DNA of 64,000 nucleotides from JAVBRD01 sp031548365 (GTDB lineage: Bacteria; Bacillota; Clostridia; Christensenellales; UBA1750): assembly GCA_031548365.1 (NCBI GenBank), contig JAVBRD010000014.1:25579-89578 (forward strand), given 5' to 3'. The position numbers and the translations under genes were made by a program. The notes beneath the pieces were generated by a model that saw only the letters and a list, made by a program, of their open reading frames with translations, searched no databases and had not been told where the DNA came from. Every line of letters starts with the position of its first letter. Within the stretch, counting starts at the first letter, position 1. Below are positions 17,501-26,061 of the stretch, piece by piece.

Positions 17501-18694
17501 TTACAGCGCCGCAAGCGTCTTGTCCAGCGCGGCAAGCATATCGTCGATGAGCGCCGCGGGGACGACGAGCGGCGGCACGAAACGCAAAGTGTTGTTTCCG
17601 GCGAGGTTGATTATGAATCCCTCGCGCAGCATCTGCTTGACGATCGGCTTGCCGTCGACCTCGGGTTTGAGCTTGAGGCCGAGCAGAAGGCCAACGCCGT
17701 GCGCTTGTACGCAGAGGTTCTCATGCTTGGCGGCCAGTGACTTGAGCTTACCAAGGAAATACGCGCCCGTCTTGGCAGCGCGATCGGGTATTTTTTCCTC
17801 GATCATGACGTCGAGCACCGCGTTGGCCACCGCGCACGCGAGCGCGTTGCCGCCAAAAGTCGTGCCGTGATCGCCGGGTTTGAACGCCTGCGCGACGCTC
17901 TCTTTGGCGAGAATCGCGCCGATGGGAAAACCGTTGCCCAGCGCCTTGGCCAAAGTGCAGATATCGGCCTCCACATTTTCGTGCTCCGCGCAGAGCAGTT
18001 TGCCCGTACGACCCATGCCCGACTGGATCTCGTCGAGCACTAGGAGCGCGCCGTGTTTGTCACATATTTTGCGCACGGCCGCGAGGTATCCCGGCTCCGG
18101 GACGACCGCGCCGTTCTCCCCCTGCACGGGTTCAAGCATTACGGCGGCGGTGTTGCCGTCCACGGCGGCCTCCATCGCGGCGATATCGCCGAAAGGTACG
18201 TGCTCAAAGCCCGGCAGCAGGGGTGCGTAAGGCGCTTGATACTTGGGTTGTCCTGTCGCGGCCACAGTCGCGAGCGTGCGGCCATGGAAGGAACCGAGCG
18301 CGGTAACCACCTTTGCGCGCTTCTCGCCCTTCTCGAAGAAATATTTCTTGACCAGCTTAAGCGCGCCCTCGTTGGCCTCCGCGCCTGAATTGCCAAAGAA
18401 CGCGCGGTCAAAGCAGGTGTTCTCAACGAGCTTCTTGGCGAGCGTGGCCTGCGGCGCGGAGACAAAGTAGTTCGATCCGTGCCAGAGCTTACCTGACTGC
18501 TCGATGAGCGCTTCCCGTACCTTGGGGTGATTGTGACCCAGCGCCACGGTCGCGATGCCCGCGAGGAAATCCGCGTACTTGCTGCCGTTCGTGTCCCAAA
18601 CATAACAGCCGTCCGCGTGATCGATCGCCGCGAGCCGGATGCCCACGAACGTGCCCATCATGTACTGGCTGTCGAGCTTCATGTAGTCCGTCAT
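17501..18694 (-). CDS. argD: Acetylornithine aminotransferase
   Basis: A class-III PLP aminotransferase of about 397 aa that converts N-acetylglutamate semialdehyde to N-acetylornithine. It shows VLDEIQSGMGRTG (cofactor Asp) and LAKALGNGFPIGA (PLP lysine), plus the pre-lysine GNSGAEANEGALKL loop. Two in-frame ATGs exist (18700 and 18694); GGAGG is eight bases before the second, which is preferred. Second gene of argB-argD-argF. Confidence 0.97.
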   Translation of the reverse strand: MTDYMKLDSQYMMGTFVGIRLAAIDHADGCYVWDTNGSKYADFLAGIATVALGHNHPKVREALIEQSGKLWHGSNYFVSAPQATLAKKLVENTCFDRAFFGNSGAEANEGALKLVKKYFFEKGEKRAKVVTALGSFHGRTLATVAATGQPKYQAPYAPLLPGFEHVPFGDIAAMEAAVDGNTAAVMLEPVQGENGAVVPEPGYLAAVRKICDKHGALLVLDEIQSGMGRTGKLLCAEHENVEADICTLAKALGNGFPIGAILAKESVAQAFKPGDHGTTFGGNALACAVANAVLDVMIEEKIPDRAAKTGAYFLGKLKSLAAKHENLCVQAHGVGLLLGLKLKPEVDGKPIVKQMLREGFIINLAGNNTLRFVPPLVVPAALIDDMLAALDKTLAAL

Positions 18695-18708
18695 TGGCAT
18701 TGCCTCCG

Positions 18709-19572
18709 TTACTGCGTCACCATCGTGCCGATGCCCGAATCGGTAAAGATCTCAAGGACGATCGGGTGTGGGATGGTGCCGTTCAAAATATGCGTGCGGT
18801 TGACGCCCGACTCGACTGACTTGATGCAGCCTTCGACCTTGGGGATCATACCGCCCTGAATCGCGCCCGACGCGATCATGTCGTGGATCTCCCCCACCGA
18901 GATCGTGTGGATGAGCGTTTCCGGGTCGTTCGGGTCGGCACGGATGCCGTCGATGTCGGTCAAGAAGATCAGCTTCTCCGCCTTGAGCGCCGCGGCGATA
19001 TCGCCCGCGACTGTATCGGCGTTGATGTTGTAAGCGTGCCCGTCCTCACCCACGCCCACCGGCGCGATGACCGGGATGTACTCATCCTTGGACAAAAGCT
19101 CAAGGAGCTTGACGTTGACGGAGACGACCTCGCCCACATAGCCCAAGTCCACGTCGTCCTTGCCCTTCTTCTTGACCACGCGCAAAAGCCCCGCGTCTTT
19201 CCCGCAAAGACCGATTGCCTTGGCTCCGAGCTGGTTGAGCTGGGAGACGATGTCCTTGTTGATCTTGCCCGAGAGCACCATCTGCACGACTTCCATCGTG
19301 TCCCCGTCGGTTATGCGCAGCCCATTGTGAAACTGCGACTTGATGTTGAGCGCGCCCAGCAGCTTGTTGATCTCGGGCCCGCCGCCATGAACCACAATGG
19401 GGTTGACCCCCACGTATTTGAGCAGTGTGATGTCCTGGAGAATCTTCGTCGTCAACGATTCGTCCACCATTGCGTTGCCGCCGTACTTGATGACGACCGT
19501 TTTCCCGGACAGGCGCTGTATATAGGGCAGGGCCTCAATCAATATGTCCGCTTTCGCGCCGATGTCGTACAT
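18709..19572 (-). CDS. argB: Acetylglutamate kinase
   Basis: A 287-aa amino-acid kinase phosphorylating N-acetylglutamate, the usual arginine-feedback step. Motifs: VIKYGGNAM (about 27-35), VVHGGGPEI (about 60-68), NINADTVAGDIA, LTDIDGI, and QGGMIPKVEGC. The N-terminal helix (DILIEALPYIQRLSG) is the extension found in hexameric, arginine-inhibited enzymes, so feedback inhibition is likely. AAGGAGG precedes the ATG. First gene of the operon; argC, argJ, argG and argH are not in the window. Confidence 0.98.
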   Translation of the reverse strand: MYDIGAKADILIEALPYIQRLSGKTVVIKYGGNAMVDESLTTKILQDITLLKYVGVNPIVVHGGGPEINKLLGALNIKSQFHNGLRITDGDTMEVVQMVLSGKINKDIVSQLNQLGAKAIGLCGKDAGLLRVVKKKGKDDVDLGYVGEVVSVNVKLLELLSKDEYIPVIAPVGVGEDGHAYNINADTVAGDIAAALKAEKLIFLTDIDGIRADPNDPETLIHTISVGEIHDMIASGAIQGGMIPKVEGCIKSVESGVNRTHILNGTIPHPIVLEIFTDSGIGTMVTQ

Positions 19573-19599
19573 GGTTCGGCCTCCTTTTTCATGCTAATA

Positions 19600-19629
19600 T
19601 TTATACACGATAATGAATAATAATGCAAT
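19600..19629 (-). promoter_or_regulatory. argB promoter with overlapping ArgR-type operator (ARG box)
   Basis: On the minus strand TTGCAT (plus 19623-19628) and TATAAA (plus 19600-19605) are 17 bases apart. The plus-strand sequence 19612-19629, AATGAATAATAATGCAAT, matches the Bacillus-type ARG box (CATGAATAAAAATKCAAK) at nearly every position and covers the -35 element. This predicts arginine repression through ArgR/AhrC. Confidence 0.7.
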
Positions 19630-19632
19630 ACC

Positions 19633-19662
19633 TTGCCAGAGAAAATCTTTTTGGCGTATAAT
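19633..19662 (+). promoter_or_regulatory. SigA-type promoter of araD
   Basis: TTGCCA (19633-19638), an 18-base spacer and a perfect TATAAT (19657-19662), 21 bases before the araD ATG. It begins four bases from the ARG box, so ArgR binding might also affect it. Confidence 0.7.
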
Positions 19663-19683
19663 GGTATGAACGGAGGGATCCGC

Positions 19684-20376
19684 ATGAACACCTACAAAAC
19701 GCTTCGCGAGGAAGTTTACGAGCAGAACATGGAGCTGCACCGGCGCGGGGTCGTGCTCTACACATGGGGCAACGTGTCCGCGCTTGACGAAGGCAGCGAG
19801 GTGTTCGCCATCAAACCGAGCGGCGTCCGATACGAGGATATGACGCCCCATGACATCGTCGTGCTCGATCTTGAGGGCAATGTCGTTTTCGGCGAGAAGA
19901 AACCCTCGTCCGACACGCCGACCCACCGCGCGTTGTACCGCGCTTTTCCCGCGGTGCGCGCCGTTGTGCACACACACTCCACTCACGCGACCGCGTTCGC
20001 GCAGGCCGCGCGCGAAATACCGGCGCTCGGCACCACGCACGCCGATAGCTTTTACGGCCCCGTCCCGGTGACGCGCGCGCTCACACGCGCCGAGATCGCC
20101 TCCGACTACGAGTGGAACACCGGCATCGTCATCATCGAGCGCTTTCACGATCGCGACCCTTCCGCACTTCCCGCGGTACTCGTCAGCGGGCACGGCCCGT
20201 TCGCTTGGGGGCCGGACGCCGCGCACGCCGTTCAAACAGCCGTCATTCTTGAAGAAGTCGCGCGCATCGCGGCGCTCACCCTCTCGCTCAGCCCCTGCAC
20301 CCCGCCGATCGATCAGGCGCTGCTCGACAAGCATTTCCTGCGCAAGCACGGCAAAAACGCCTATTACGGACAATAA
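19684..20376 (+). CDS. araD: L-ribulose-5-phosphate 4-epimerase (class II aldolase family)
   Basis: A 230-aa zinc epimerase linking L-arabinose or L-ascorbate catabolism to D-xylulose-5-phosphate. Family motifs: GNVSA, IKPSGVRYEDM, SSDTPTH, VVHTHSTHATAFA (zinc histidines), TTHADSFYG, and the AraD-type C-terminus KHFLRKHGKNAYYG, which separates it from fuculose aldolase. ATG 19684 has GGAGGG upstream. It is monocistronic; no araA or araB lies nearby. It converges on transketolase, which uses the xylulose-5-phosphate it would make. Confidence 0.94.
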   Translation: MNTYKTLREEVYEQNMELHRRGVVLYTWGNVSALDEGSEVFAIKPSGVRYEDMTPHDIVVLDLEGNVVFGEKKPSSDTPTHRALYRAFPAVRAVVHTHSTHATAFAQAAREIPALGTTHADSFYGPVPVTRALTRAEIASDYEWNTGIVIIERFHDRDPSALPAVLVSGHGPFAWGPDAAHAVQTAVILEEVARIAALTLSLSPCTPPIDQALLDKHFLRKHGKNAYYGQ

Positions 20377-20381
20377 GCACA

Positions 20382-20410
20382 TAAAAAGCCGGCTGCAAGA
20401 GCGCCGGCTT
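20382..20410 (-). terminator. Terminator hairpin reading toward araD (likely for tkt transcripts)
   Basis: AAGCCGGC (20386-20393) pairs with GCCGGCTT (20403-20410). The T-run lies on the minus strand (complement of AAAAA at 20383-20387), so it terminates leftward transcripts from tkt after they cross the interspersed repeat. Confidence 0.6.
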
Positions 20411-20412
20411 CA

Positions 20413-20533
20413 GCGTGAGGTTTTGCGCGCATGTCGCCAAACCTCACGCCGCGTTTTGTCACAAGAAACCGCGGGTTCCCGTTGTATCCCCGGAGCAAGC
20501 ACGATGGGGCCGGCATCTGGCTTTGTCAGCAGG
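20413..20533 (+). repeat. 121-bp interspersed repeat, copy 2
   Basis: Matches copy 1 (407-527, opposite strand) without gaps at about 82%. Its hairpin pairs 20413-20423 with 20439-20449 over 11 bp. At stem position 6 the G-C pair of copy 1 is an A-T pair here, a compensatory change. It sits between the convergent genes araD and tkt, bracketed by two GC-rich hairpins that resemble each other (20386-20410 and 20538-20560). Confidence 0.8.
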
Positions 20534-20537
20534 CAGG

Positions 20538-20565
20538 AGCCGATGGCAAGAACGCCGGCTTTTTT
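20538..20565 (+). terminator. Terminator for araD, on the far side of the repeat
   Basis: AGCCGATG (20538-20545) pairs with CGCCGGCT (20553-20560) with one mismatch and a wobble, followed by TTTTTT (20560-20565). The araD transcript would therefore include the whole repeat in its 3' untranslated region. Confidence 0.6.
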
Positions 20566-20577
20566 GTGCCAATCGGT

Positions 20578-22560
20578 CTATTTTTTCACAAGCGCCAGCG
20601 TTTTACCGACGATGTTGTCCACGGTGAAGCCGAAGTGCTCAAACAGGGTCTTGTAGGGCCCGGACGCGCCATAGCCGTTCATGGCGATGATGTCCCCGTC
20701 AAGACCGACGTACTGATGCCAGCCGAATGGCGTCGCCGCTTCCACGCCGAGGCGCGCGCGCACAGCGGACGGGAGCACGGATTCGCGGTATTCGGCCGTC
20801 TGCGCGTTAAAAAGCTCAAATGAGGGCATGGAAATCACGAGCGCATCCACGCCTTTTCCGGCGAGAACGGCCTGCGCGGCCACGCACTGCTCGACCTCGG
20901 AGCCGCTCGCGATCAGGAGCACATCGGGTGTGTCCTTCTTAGAAGGCGAGATGATATAGCCGCCTTTCATGGCGTCCGGGCCGGAGCGTTCATAGAGCGG
21001 GAGATCCTGACGCGTGAGGATCATGGCGGTCGGGCCGTCGTGCTTCATCGCGGCGGCGTATCCCGCGGCGACCTCGCGAGAATCGGCGGGCCTGAACGTG
21101 ATCAGATTGGGAATGCTGCGCAGCATGGCGAGCTGCTCGACCGGCTCGTGCGTGGGGCCATCCTCACCCACGCCGATGGAGTCGTGCGTGAGCACATACA
21201 GCACGGGCAGGTGCATCATGGCCGAGAGGCGCATGGCGTGCTTCATGTAGTCGCAGAACACAAAGAACGTGCCCACGTAGATGCGCAGACCGCCGTGGAG
21301 CGCGACGCCGTTGGCGATGGCCGCCATCGCGTGCTCGCGCACTCCGAAGTGGAGGTTTGCGCCGTCGGGCGTGGAAGCGGAGAAATCGCCGCGGCCCTTG
21401 ATGTACGTCTTGTTCGACGGCGCGAGGTCGGCCGATCCCCCGATCAAACTGGGCACGCGCGCGGTGAGACGCGCAAGCGCCTCGCCCGACGAATTGCGGG
21501 TCGCGGCCTTGCCCTCGAACTTGAAGAAGTCCGCGTCGGCCGAGAGGTCGACGGGTTTACCGGACTCAAGGTAAGCGTCCAGCGTCGCGGCCAACTCCGG
21601 GCACGAGGCGCGGTAGTCGAGCATCAGCTTGTTCCACTCGTCGCGCGCGTGCGCGCTGCGCTTGTTGGCCGCGCGGCAGGTCTCGTAGACCTCGGCGGGA
21701 ACGGCGAACGCATCGGTTGAAGGCCAGCCGATGTTCGTGAGCATGGCGGCGAGATTTTCCTCACCCAGCGGTTCTCCGTGCGCGGACGCCTGCCCCTGGC
21801 GGGGTGAACCATAGCCGATCTCAGTTTTGACGACAATCAAAGAAGGACGCGCGTCCGCCTTGGCCGCGACGATGGCCGCCACGATGGCCTCCACGTCGTT
21901 GCCGTCCTCCACGGTCAGCACCTGCCAGTGGTATGCCTCAAAGCGCGCGCCCACGTCTTCCTTAAATGAGATGTCGGTGTCACCTTCGATGGAGATGCCG
22001 TTGTCATCGTAAAGCACGATCAGCTTAGACAGCTCAAGCGTTCCCGCGAGCGAGCACGCCTCCGAAGAGATGCCCTCCATCATACAGCCGTCGCCCACGA
22101 GCGCGTACGTGTAGTGATCGACCACGGGAAAGCGCGGACTGTTGAACTTGGCAGCCAGGTATTTTTCGGCGATCGCCATGCCCACGGCATTGGACACACC
22201 TTGTCCAAGCGGGCCGGTGGTGGTCTCGATGCCGGGCGTGTGGCCGTATTCGGGGTGACCGGGCGTCTTTGAGCCGAATTGGCGGAATTGCTTTAAGTCC
22301 TCTACCGTCAACCCGAATCCGAAGAGGTGCAACAGCGAGTAGAGGAGCGCGGACCCGTGCCCTGCGGAGAGCACGAATCGATCGCGGTTGAACCAGTCCT
22401 GACACTCCGGAGTAACGTTCATCACACGGCCATACAGCGCGTAAGCGGCGGGCGCCGCGCCGAGGGGCAGGCCGGGATGTCCGCTCTTGGCCTTTTGCAC
22501 TGCCGCGGCGGACAAGGCGCGGATGGCGCTGACGCACAGCGCGTCCTTCTTGGATGTCAT
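20578..22560 (-). CDS. tkt: Transketolase
   Basis: A full-length 660-aa thiamine-diphosphate enzyme of the non-oxidative pentose phosphate pathway. It shows KSGHPGLPLGAAP at the N-terminus, VGDGCMMEGISSEA with the ThDP-binding GDG, the conserved pyrimidine-domain FGVREHAMAAIANG, HDSIGVGEDGPTHEP, and the C-terminal domain. ATG 22560 is preceded by AAAGGAGGT; ten further upstream codons in the open frame lack a site. It stands alone, convergent with araD. Confidence 0.98.
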   Translation of the reverse strand: MTSKKDALCVSAIRALSAAAVQKAKSGHPGLPLGAAPAAYALYGRVMNVTPECQDWFNRDRFVLSAGHGSALLYSLLHLFGFGLTVEDLKQFRQFGSKTPGHPEYGHTPGIETTTGPLGQGVSNAVGMAIAEKYLAAKFNSPRFPVVDHYTYALVGDGCMMEGISSEACSLAGTLELSKLIVLYDDNGISIEGDTDISFKEDVGARFEAYHWQVLTVEDGNDVEAIVAAIVAAKADARPSLIVVKTEIGYGSPRQGQASAHGEPLGEENLAAMLTNIGWPSTDAFAVPAEVYETCRAANKRSAHARDEWNKLMLDYRASCPELAATLDAYLESGKPVDLSADADFFKFEGKAATRNSSGEALARLTARVPSLIGGSADLAPSNKTYIKGRGDFSASTPDGANLHFGVREHAMAAIANGVALHGGLRIYVGTFFVFCDYMKHAMRLSAMMHLPVLYVLTHDSIGVGEDGPTHEPVEQLAMLRSIPNLITFRPADSREVAAGYAAAMKHDGPTAMILTRQDLPLYERSGPDAMKGGYIISPSKKDTPDVLLIASGSEVEQCVAAQAVLAGKGVDALVISMPSFELFNAQTAEYRESVLPSAVRARLGVEAATPFGWHQYVGLDGDIIAMNGYGASGPYKTLFEHFGFTVDNIVGKTLALVKK

Positions 22561-22680
22561 CAGAGAACCTCCTTTATTTGCGGGATGCAAGGTCTGCGCC
22601 GATAAATGGGGCGCGCTTCATTTGCGGCAAGGTCCCGGATGGAAGGCCGGGCCATTGATGCAGAAACAAGGGGCGCATGA

Positions 22681-24171
22681 TCAGCGGCTGCTCAAACCGT
22701 TCGTTTTGACAATGCCCGCGAGCGCGTCAGCCAGCGCGCGGTTCACTAAATCCACGCCGCCTTTGACATCCGACTCGATGTTGATGGGCAGCACAGGGTC
22801 ATGTACGGATAACCTGACGATGAACCACGCGGCGTTCTCAACGCCATTCACGCGCACATCGGCGCGCACGCCCTCCATGTTTTCCGTGTCGAGAGCGAAT
22901 CCGTCGCGTGCCTCAATCACTCGGGTCACGGCCGCGATGGCGCGCTCGCCCTGCGCGCGGAAATCGGGTTCATCGAGCGCAAGCCGGATCTCTGCCTCCT
23001 CCACCGGCTCCTTGAGCCCGTCAAGCGCGGAGAGGAAACCATCCGCATTTCGGCCAAACTCGATGAGCAGCCAGCACGCGAGGTACGCGCCGTCGTCAAG
23101 GAAGCGGTTTTCGCGCAGCGCCGCGTGACCCGACGTCTCAATCGCGAGCGGGCAATTAACGCCTTGCGCGCACAGACGCTTGGCAGCGTCGATCACGACG
23201 CGGTAGCCTCGCTTTGTGCGCCTGTGAATGCCCCCGCGGGCAATGATGAAGTCGGTAAGCCCACGCGATGTGACCGAGTCGGTCACGATCGTCGCGCCAA
23301 CATGCTCGCGCATCAGCGCAGAAGCGCACAGCGCGATGAGCCGGTTGCGCGCGATCATTTGGCCGTCCGGGCCGCAGAAGCCCACGCGGTCGGCGTCGGC
23401 GTCAAAGAGTATACCGAGATCAGCTTTTGTCTCAAGCACGGCTTCGCTCAACGCGCGCATGGCTCCCGCGTCCTCGGGGTTGGGCGCGTGATTGGGAAAA
23501 CGCCCGTCCGGTTCTAGGCATCGGCCCGCGACATCGGCCCCCAGCGCAGACAAGACATCCACGAAGAAGCCGCCCGCGCCGTTTCCCGCATCGAGCGTGA
23601 TGCGCTTGCCTTCAAGCGGTTTTTCCGCGCCCGAGCGGGAGCGCACTAGCTCTGTGAGAAACGAGGTATAGCGCTGCATGAAGTCGGCTTGCTCCACAAA
23701 TGCAGTCTCAGCAAGATCAACCTCGACCGCGTTTACCGCGATCTCCAAAAGCTCGCTTTTATCAAGCCCACCCTCGCGGGTGATGAACTTGAGCCCGTTG
23801 CGCTCCGGCGGCAGATGGCTGGCGGTGATCATCACCGCGCAGTCCGCGAGCACCGGTTCAAGCACACAGCACATGAACATCGCGGGCGTGGTCGCCAGAC
23901 CAACATCCACGGGGGACGCGCCTGAGGCGGTCAACCCCGCGATCACCGCGCGCGAAAGCGCGTCCGCGCTCAACCGCGAATCATGCCCGACCGCTACCCG
24001 GAGCGGCCTTCCCGCGTTTCCCGCCCTCGTGCACGCCCACGCCGCAAATCCCGCCGCGCACGATGCCGCAAGCTCAGGCGTAAGAGTCACAGGATTGCCA
24101 TAACCCGCGAGCGCGACGCCGCGCAAATCGCTCCCGCTGATGAGCGCAGCCACGCGCTCACGCAGGCTCAT
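22681..24171 (-). CDS. Phosphomannomutase/phosphoglucomutase
   Basis: A 496-aa alpha-D-phosphohexomutase interconverting hexose 1- and 6-phosphates for cell-envelope sugars or glycogen. The catalytic serine loop is ITASHLPPERNG, with Leu in place of the usual Asn of TASHNP. The metal loop is DADADR, and the sugar-binding loop is ETSGH. The start ATG 24171 overlaps the nitroreductase stop (ATGA) and has GAGGG seven bases upstream. The long in-frame extension upstream is a shadow of the nitroreductase gene. Mannose versus glucose preference cannot be read with certainty. Confidence 0.92.
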   Translation of the reverse strand: MSLRERVAALISGSDLRGVALAGYGNPVTLTPELAASCAAGFAAWACTRAGNAGRPLRVAVGHDSRLSADALSRAVIAGLTASGASPVDVGLATTPAMFMCCVLEPVLADCAVMITASHLPPERNGLKFITREGGLDKSELLEIAVNAVEVDLAETAFVEQADFMQRYTSFLTELVRSRSGAEKPLEGKRITLDAGNGAGGFFVDVLSALGADVAGRCLEPDGRFPNHAPNPEDAGAMRALSEAVLETKADLGILFDADADRVGFCGPDGQMIARNRLIALCASALMREHVGATIVTDSVTSRGLTDFIIARGGIHRRTKRGYRVVIDAAKRLCAQGVNCPLAIETSGHAALRENRFLDDGAYLACWLLIEFGRNADGFLSALDGLKEPVEEAEIRLALDEPDFRAQGERAIAAVTRVIEARDGFALDTENMEGVRADVRVNGVENAAWFIVRLSVHDPVLPINIESDVKGGVDLVNRALADALAGIVKTNGLSSR

Positions 24172-24668
24172 GTCCATCCCTCGCTCACGACGATCTCCGC
24201 CAGCGATTTTTTGGCCGGCGACCCCGGCGCGGCTTCGGGTACGCCAAAGGCCATGATCGTTCGCAGCGTCCACCCCGCCGGCGGGCATACCACGGCGTCG
24301 ACCACCGCCGCGTTGCTCTCGCTCGCGCCGTTGATCCAGCATCCCGCGAGGCCGAGAGCGTGCGCCGCGACCAGCATGCACGCCGTGGCGCTGGAGGCGT
24401 CCTCCACCGGCGTCGCCGCTTCATCGCTCGTGTAGACGACCACGCACACCGCCGCGTCAGCGACAAAACGCCCGTGCGGCAGGCCCGCGGCGATTTTTGC
24501 GCGCTTCACACCATCCTCAATGACGGCGAACCGCCACGCCTGACGATTGTTTCCGCACGGCGCGAGCCGCCCGGCGTTCAGTATGGCCTCAAGCTGCTCC
24601 TTGCCGATGGGCTCTTTCCTGTACTTTCGAGTGCTTCTTCGTGTCGCCAGCGCTTGCAGAGCGTCCAT
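24168..24668 (-). CDS. Nitroreductase family protein
   Basis: A 166-aa FMN-dependent oxidoreductase of the short anaerobe type. RRSTRKYRKEPI (about 10-21) is the FMN-phosphate-binding start of the family, APCGNNRQAWRF follows (about 36-47), and GCWINGA and MAFGVPE lie in the second half. AAAGGAG precedes ATG 24668. It is translationally coupled to the phosphohexomutase. Substrates of this family range from nitroaromatics to flavins and are not predictable. Confidence 0.93.
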   Translation of the reverse strand: MDALQALATRRSTRKYRKEPIGKEQLEAILNAGRLAPCGNNRQAWRFAVIEDGVKRAKIAAGLPHGRFVADAAVCVVVYTSDEAATPVEDASSATACMLVAAHALGLAGCWINGASESNAAVVDAVVCPPAGWTLRTIMAFGVPEAAPGSPAKKSLAEIVVSEGWT

Positions 24669-24720
24669 TGCGTGATCTCCTTTCGAGGTGCCATCGTGTG
24701 ACCGTCTCAGGTGCGCGCGT

Positions 24721-25407
24721 TCAATATACCGGTCTGCCTCGGTCATACGCGTCCATGGTGAGCTGGTAGACGCGCGCAAGGCGTTTGTAGCCCGAAAGCA
24801 CGTCGTCAAAGAGCAGGGGCGTCATGGCGCGCTCGAGAGACTGGCCTTTGAGTTCGTAGTAAAACCCTTTTTTGCGGTACATCGCCGCAGCGAGAGGGCT
24901 TAAGTGCTCAGGGATAGAAAGACGCGCGTAGTTCTCGCCTTCCACGTGGATGTCCGCAAGCTTTGCGAGCTCTTTTTCCCAGCGTTCCGGGTGGTCGCGC
25001 AGGTCGAGGCGCACGGCGTCCATCACGGGCTTCAGGCCCCCATACATGCCCAGGCCGTAGCGGTAACCGCTCAGAGAAATTTCGAACCAGAACGCGAGCG
25101 ATTCGCTGGACGTTTGGTCGTGACGGCGGTGCGTCATCCACATATGGTCGCGGTAGGGCGCTTTGTCCTTTGTAAAGCGCGTATCGCGGCGGATGCGCGA
25201 TATGGAGCGTCCGGCGCGCGCGTCGATGCGCGGGTCGATCTCCTTGAGCGCGGGTGCCAGCGCTTCCGTGAGCGCGCGGAGCGGGGCCATCACGTGCTCC
25301 TCAAACTCGCCTTTGTGGTCGTTATACCACTCCGCGTTGTTATTAAAACGTATGCCCGCGAAGAACTCAAGCGTATCCGGCGAAAACCCCGTAAAGCCGT
25401 TCGACAT
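24721..25407 (-). CDS. DUF2461 domain-containing protein
   Basis: A 228-aa member of DUF2461 (TIGR02453), a widespread family of unknown function. Typical features are GFSPDTLEFFAGIRFNNN with EWYNDHK at the start, RDTRFTKDKAPYRDHMW in the middle and YYELKG toward the end. GGAGGG lies eight bases before the ATG. No signal peptide or membrane helix. It follows no close partner. Confidence 0.92.
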   Translation of the reverse strand: MSNGFTGFSPDTLEFFAGIRFNNNAEWYNDHKGEFEEHVMAPLRALTEALAPALKEIDPRIDARAGRSISRIRRDTRFTKDKAPYRDHMWMTHRRHDQTSSESLAFWFEISLSGYRYGLGMYGGLKPVMDAVRLDLRDHPERWEKELAKLADIHVEGENYARLSIPEHLSPLAAAMYRKKGFYYELKGQSLERAMTPLLFDDVLSGYKRLARVYQLTMDAYDRGRPVY

Positions 25408-25436
25408 TGCGCATTCCCTCCGGTGCGTGGTAGAAT
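25407..25436 (+). promoter_or_regulatory. Possible promoter of the histidine phosphatase gene
   Basis: TTGCGC (25407-25412), an 18-base spacer and TAGAAT (25431-25436), 22 bases before the ATG. The -35 is weak. Confidence 0.4.
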
Positions 25437-25458
25437 ACCCCCAAACAGGGGGGATGGC

Positions 25459-26061
25459 ATGCTGTTATACTTTGTGCGCCACGGCGCTACGGCGGCCAAC
25501 GAAAACGGCGTGTGGCAGGGTGCGGAACTCAACACACAGCTTTCCGAGCTAGGTGTCGCGCAGGCGCGCGGCGTGGCGGAAGCGCTCAAACAGTATCCCA
25601 TAGAGAGAATCTTTTCAAGTGATCTATTGCGTGCCGCGCAGACCGCGTCCATCCTGCAAAACGCGCTGAGCGTGCCTGTGGAGCACGACCCGCTCCTGCG
25701 AGAAGTCAAGCTGGGCATCTGGTCGGGCATGCTCAAAGAGGATGTGTACGCGGGGTTTCCCGAGCTCCTGCCCATGGAAACAAAGCTGATAAACGCGGCG
25801 CCCCCGGGCGGGGAAACGCAGATTGAAGTTGTCGCGCGGTCGCGTCAGGCCATCGCGCGCATTCTCGCCTGCGGGTTTGAGCACGTCGCGGTCGTGACGC
25901 ACGGCGCGTTCCTGCGCGCCACACTGTGCGACATGCTGTGCATTCCGCTCGACCGGCGCAAGGCCCTCCCGCACGCCAACTGCGGCATGACAATCATCGA
26001 TGCCAACCACGGCTTCTTCTATGTGCGAACCATGAACCGAACGTTCGATCCTATACGTTGA
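25459..26061 (+). CDS. Histidine phosphatase family protein
   Basis: A 200-aa phosphoglycerate-mutase-like phosphatase with the catalytic FVRHGAT (5-11), the conserved SSDLLRAAQTA, an acidic LREVKLGIWSG loop and the second His in VVTHGAFLRA. Family members act on small phosphoesters such as alpha-ribazole phosphate, phosphoglycerate or sugar phosphates; the length and loop suit a CobC/GpmB-like enzyme but the substrate is unknown. GGGGGG precedes ATG 25459. Its end overlaps the convergent ychF by 11 bases. Confidence 0.93.
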   Translation: MLLYFVRHGATAANENGVWQGAELNTQLSELGVAQARGVAEALKQYPIERIFSSDLLRAAQTASILQNALSVPVEHDPLLREVKLGIWSGMLKEDVYAGFPELLPMETKLINAAPPGGETQIEVVARSRQAIARILACGFEHVAVVTHGAFLRATLCDMLCIPLDRRKALPHANCGMTIIDANHGFFYVRTMNRTFDPIR

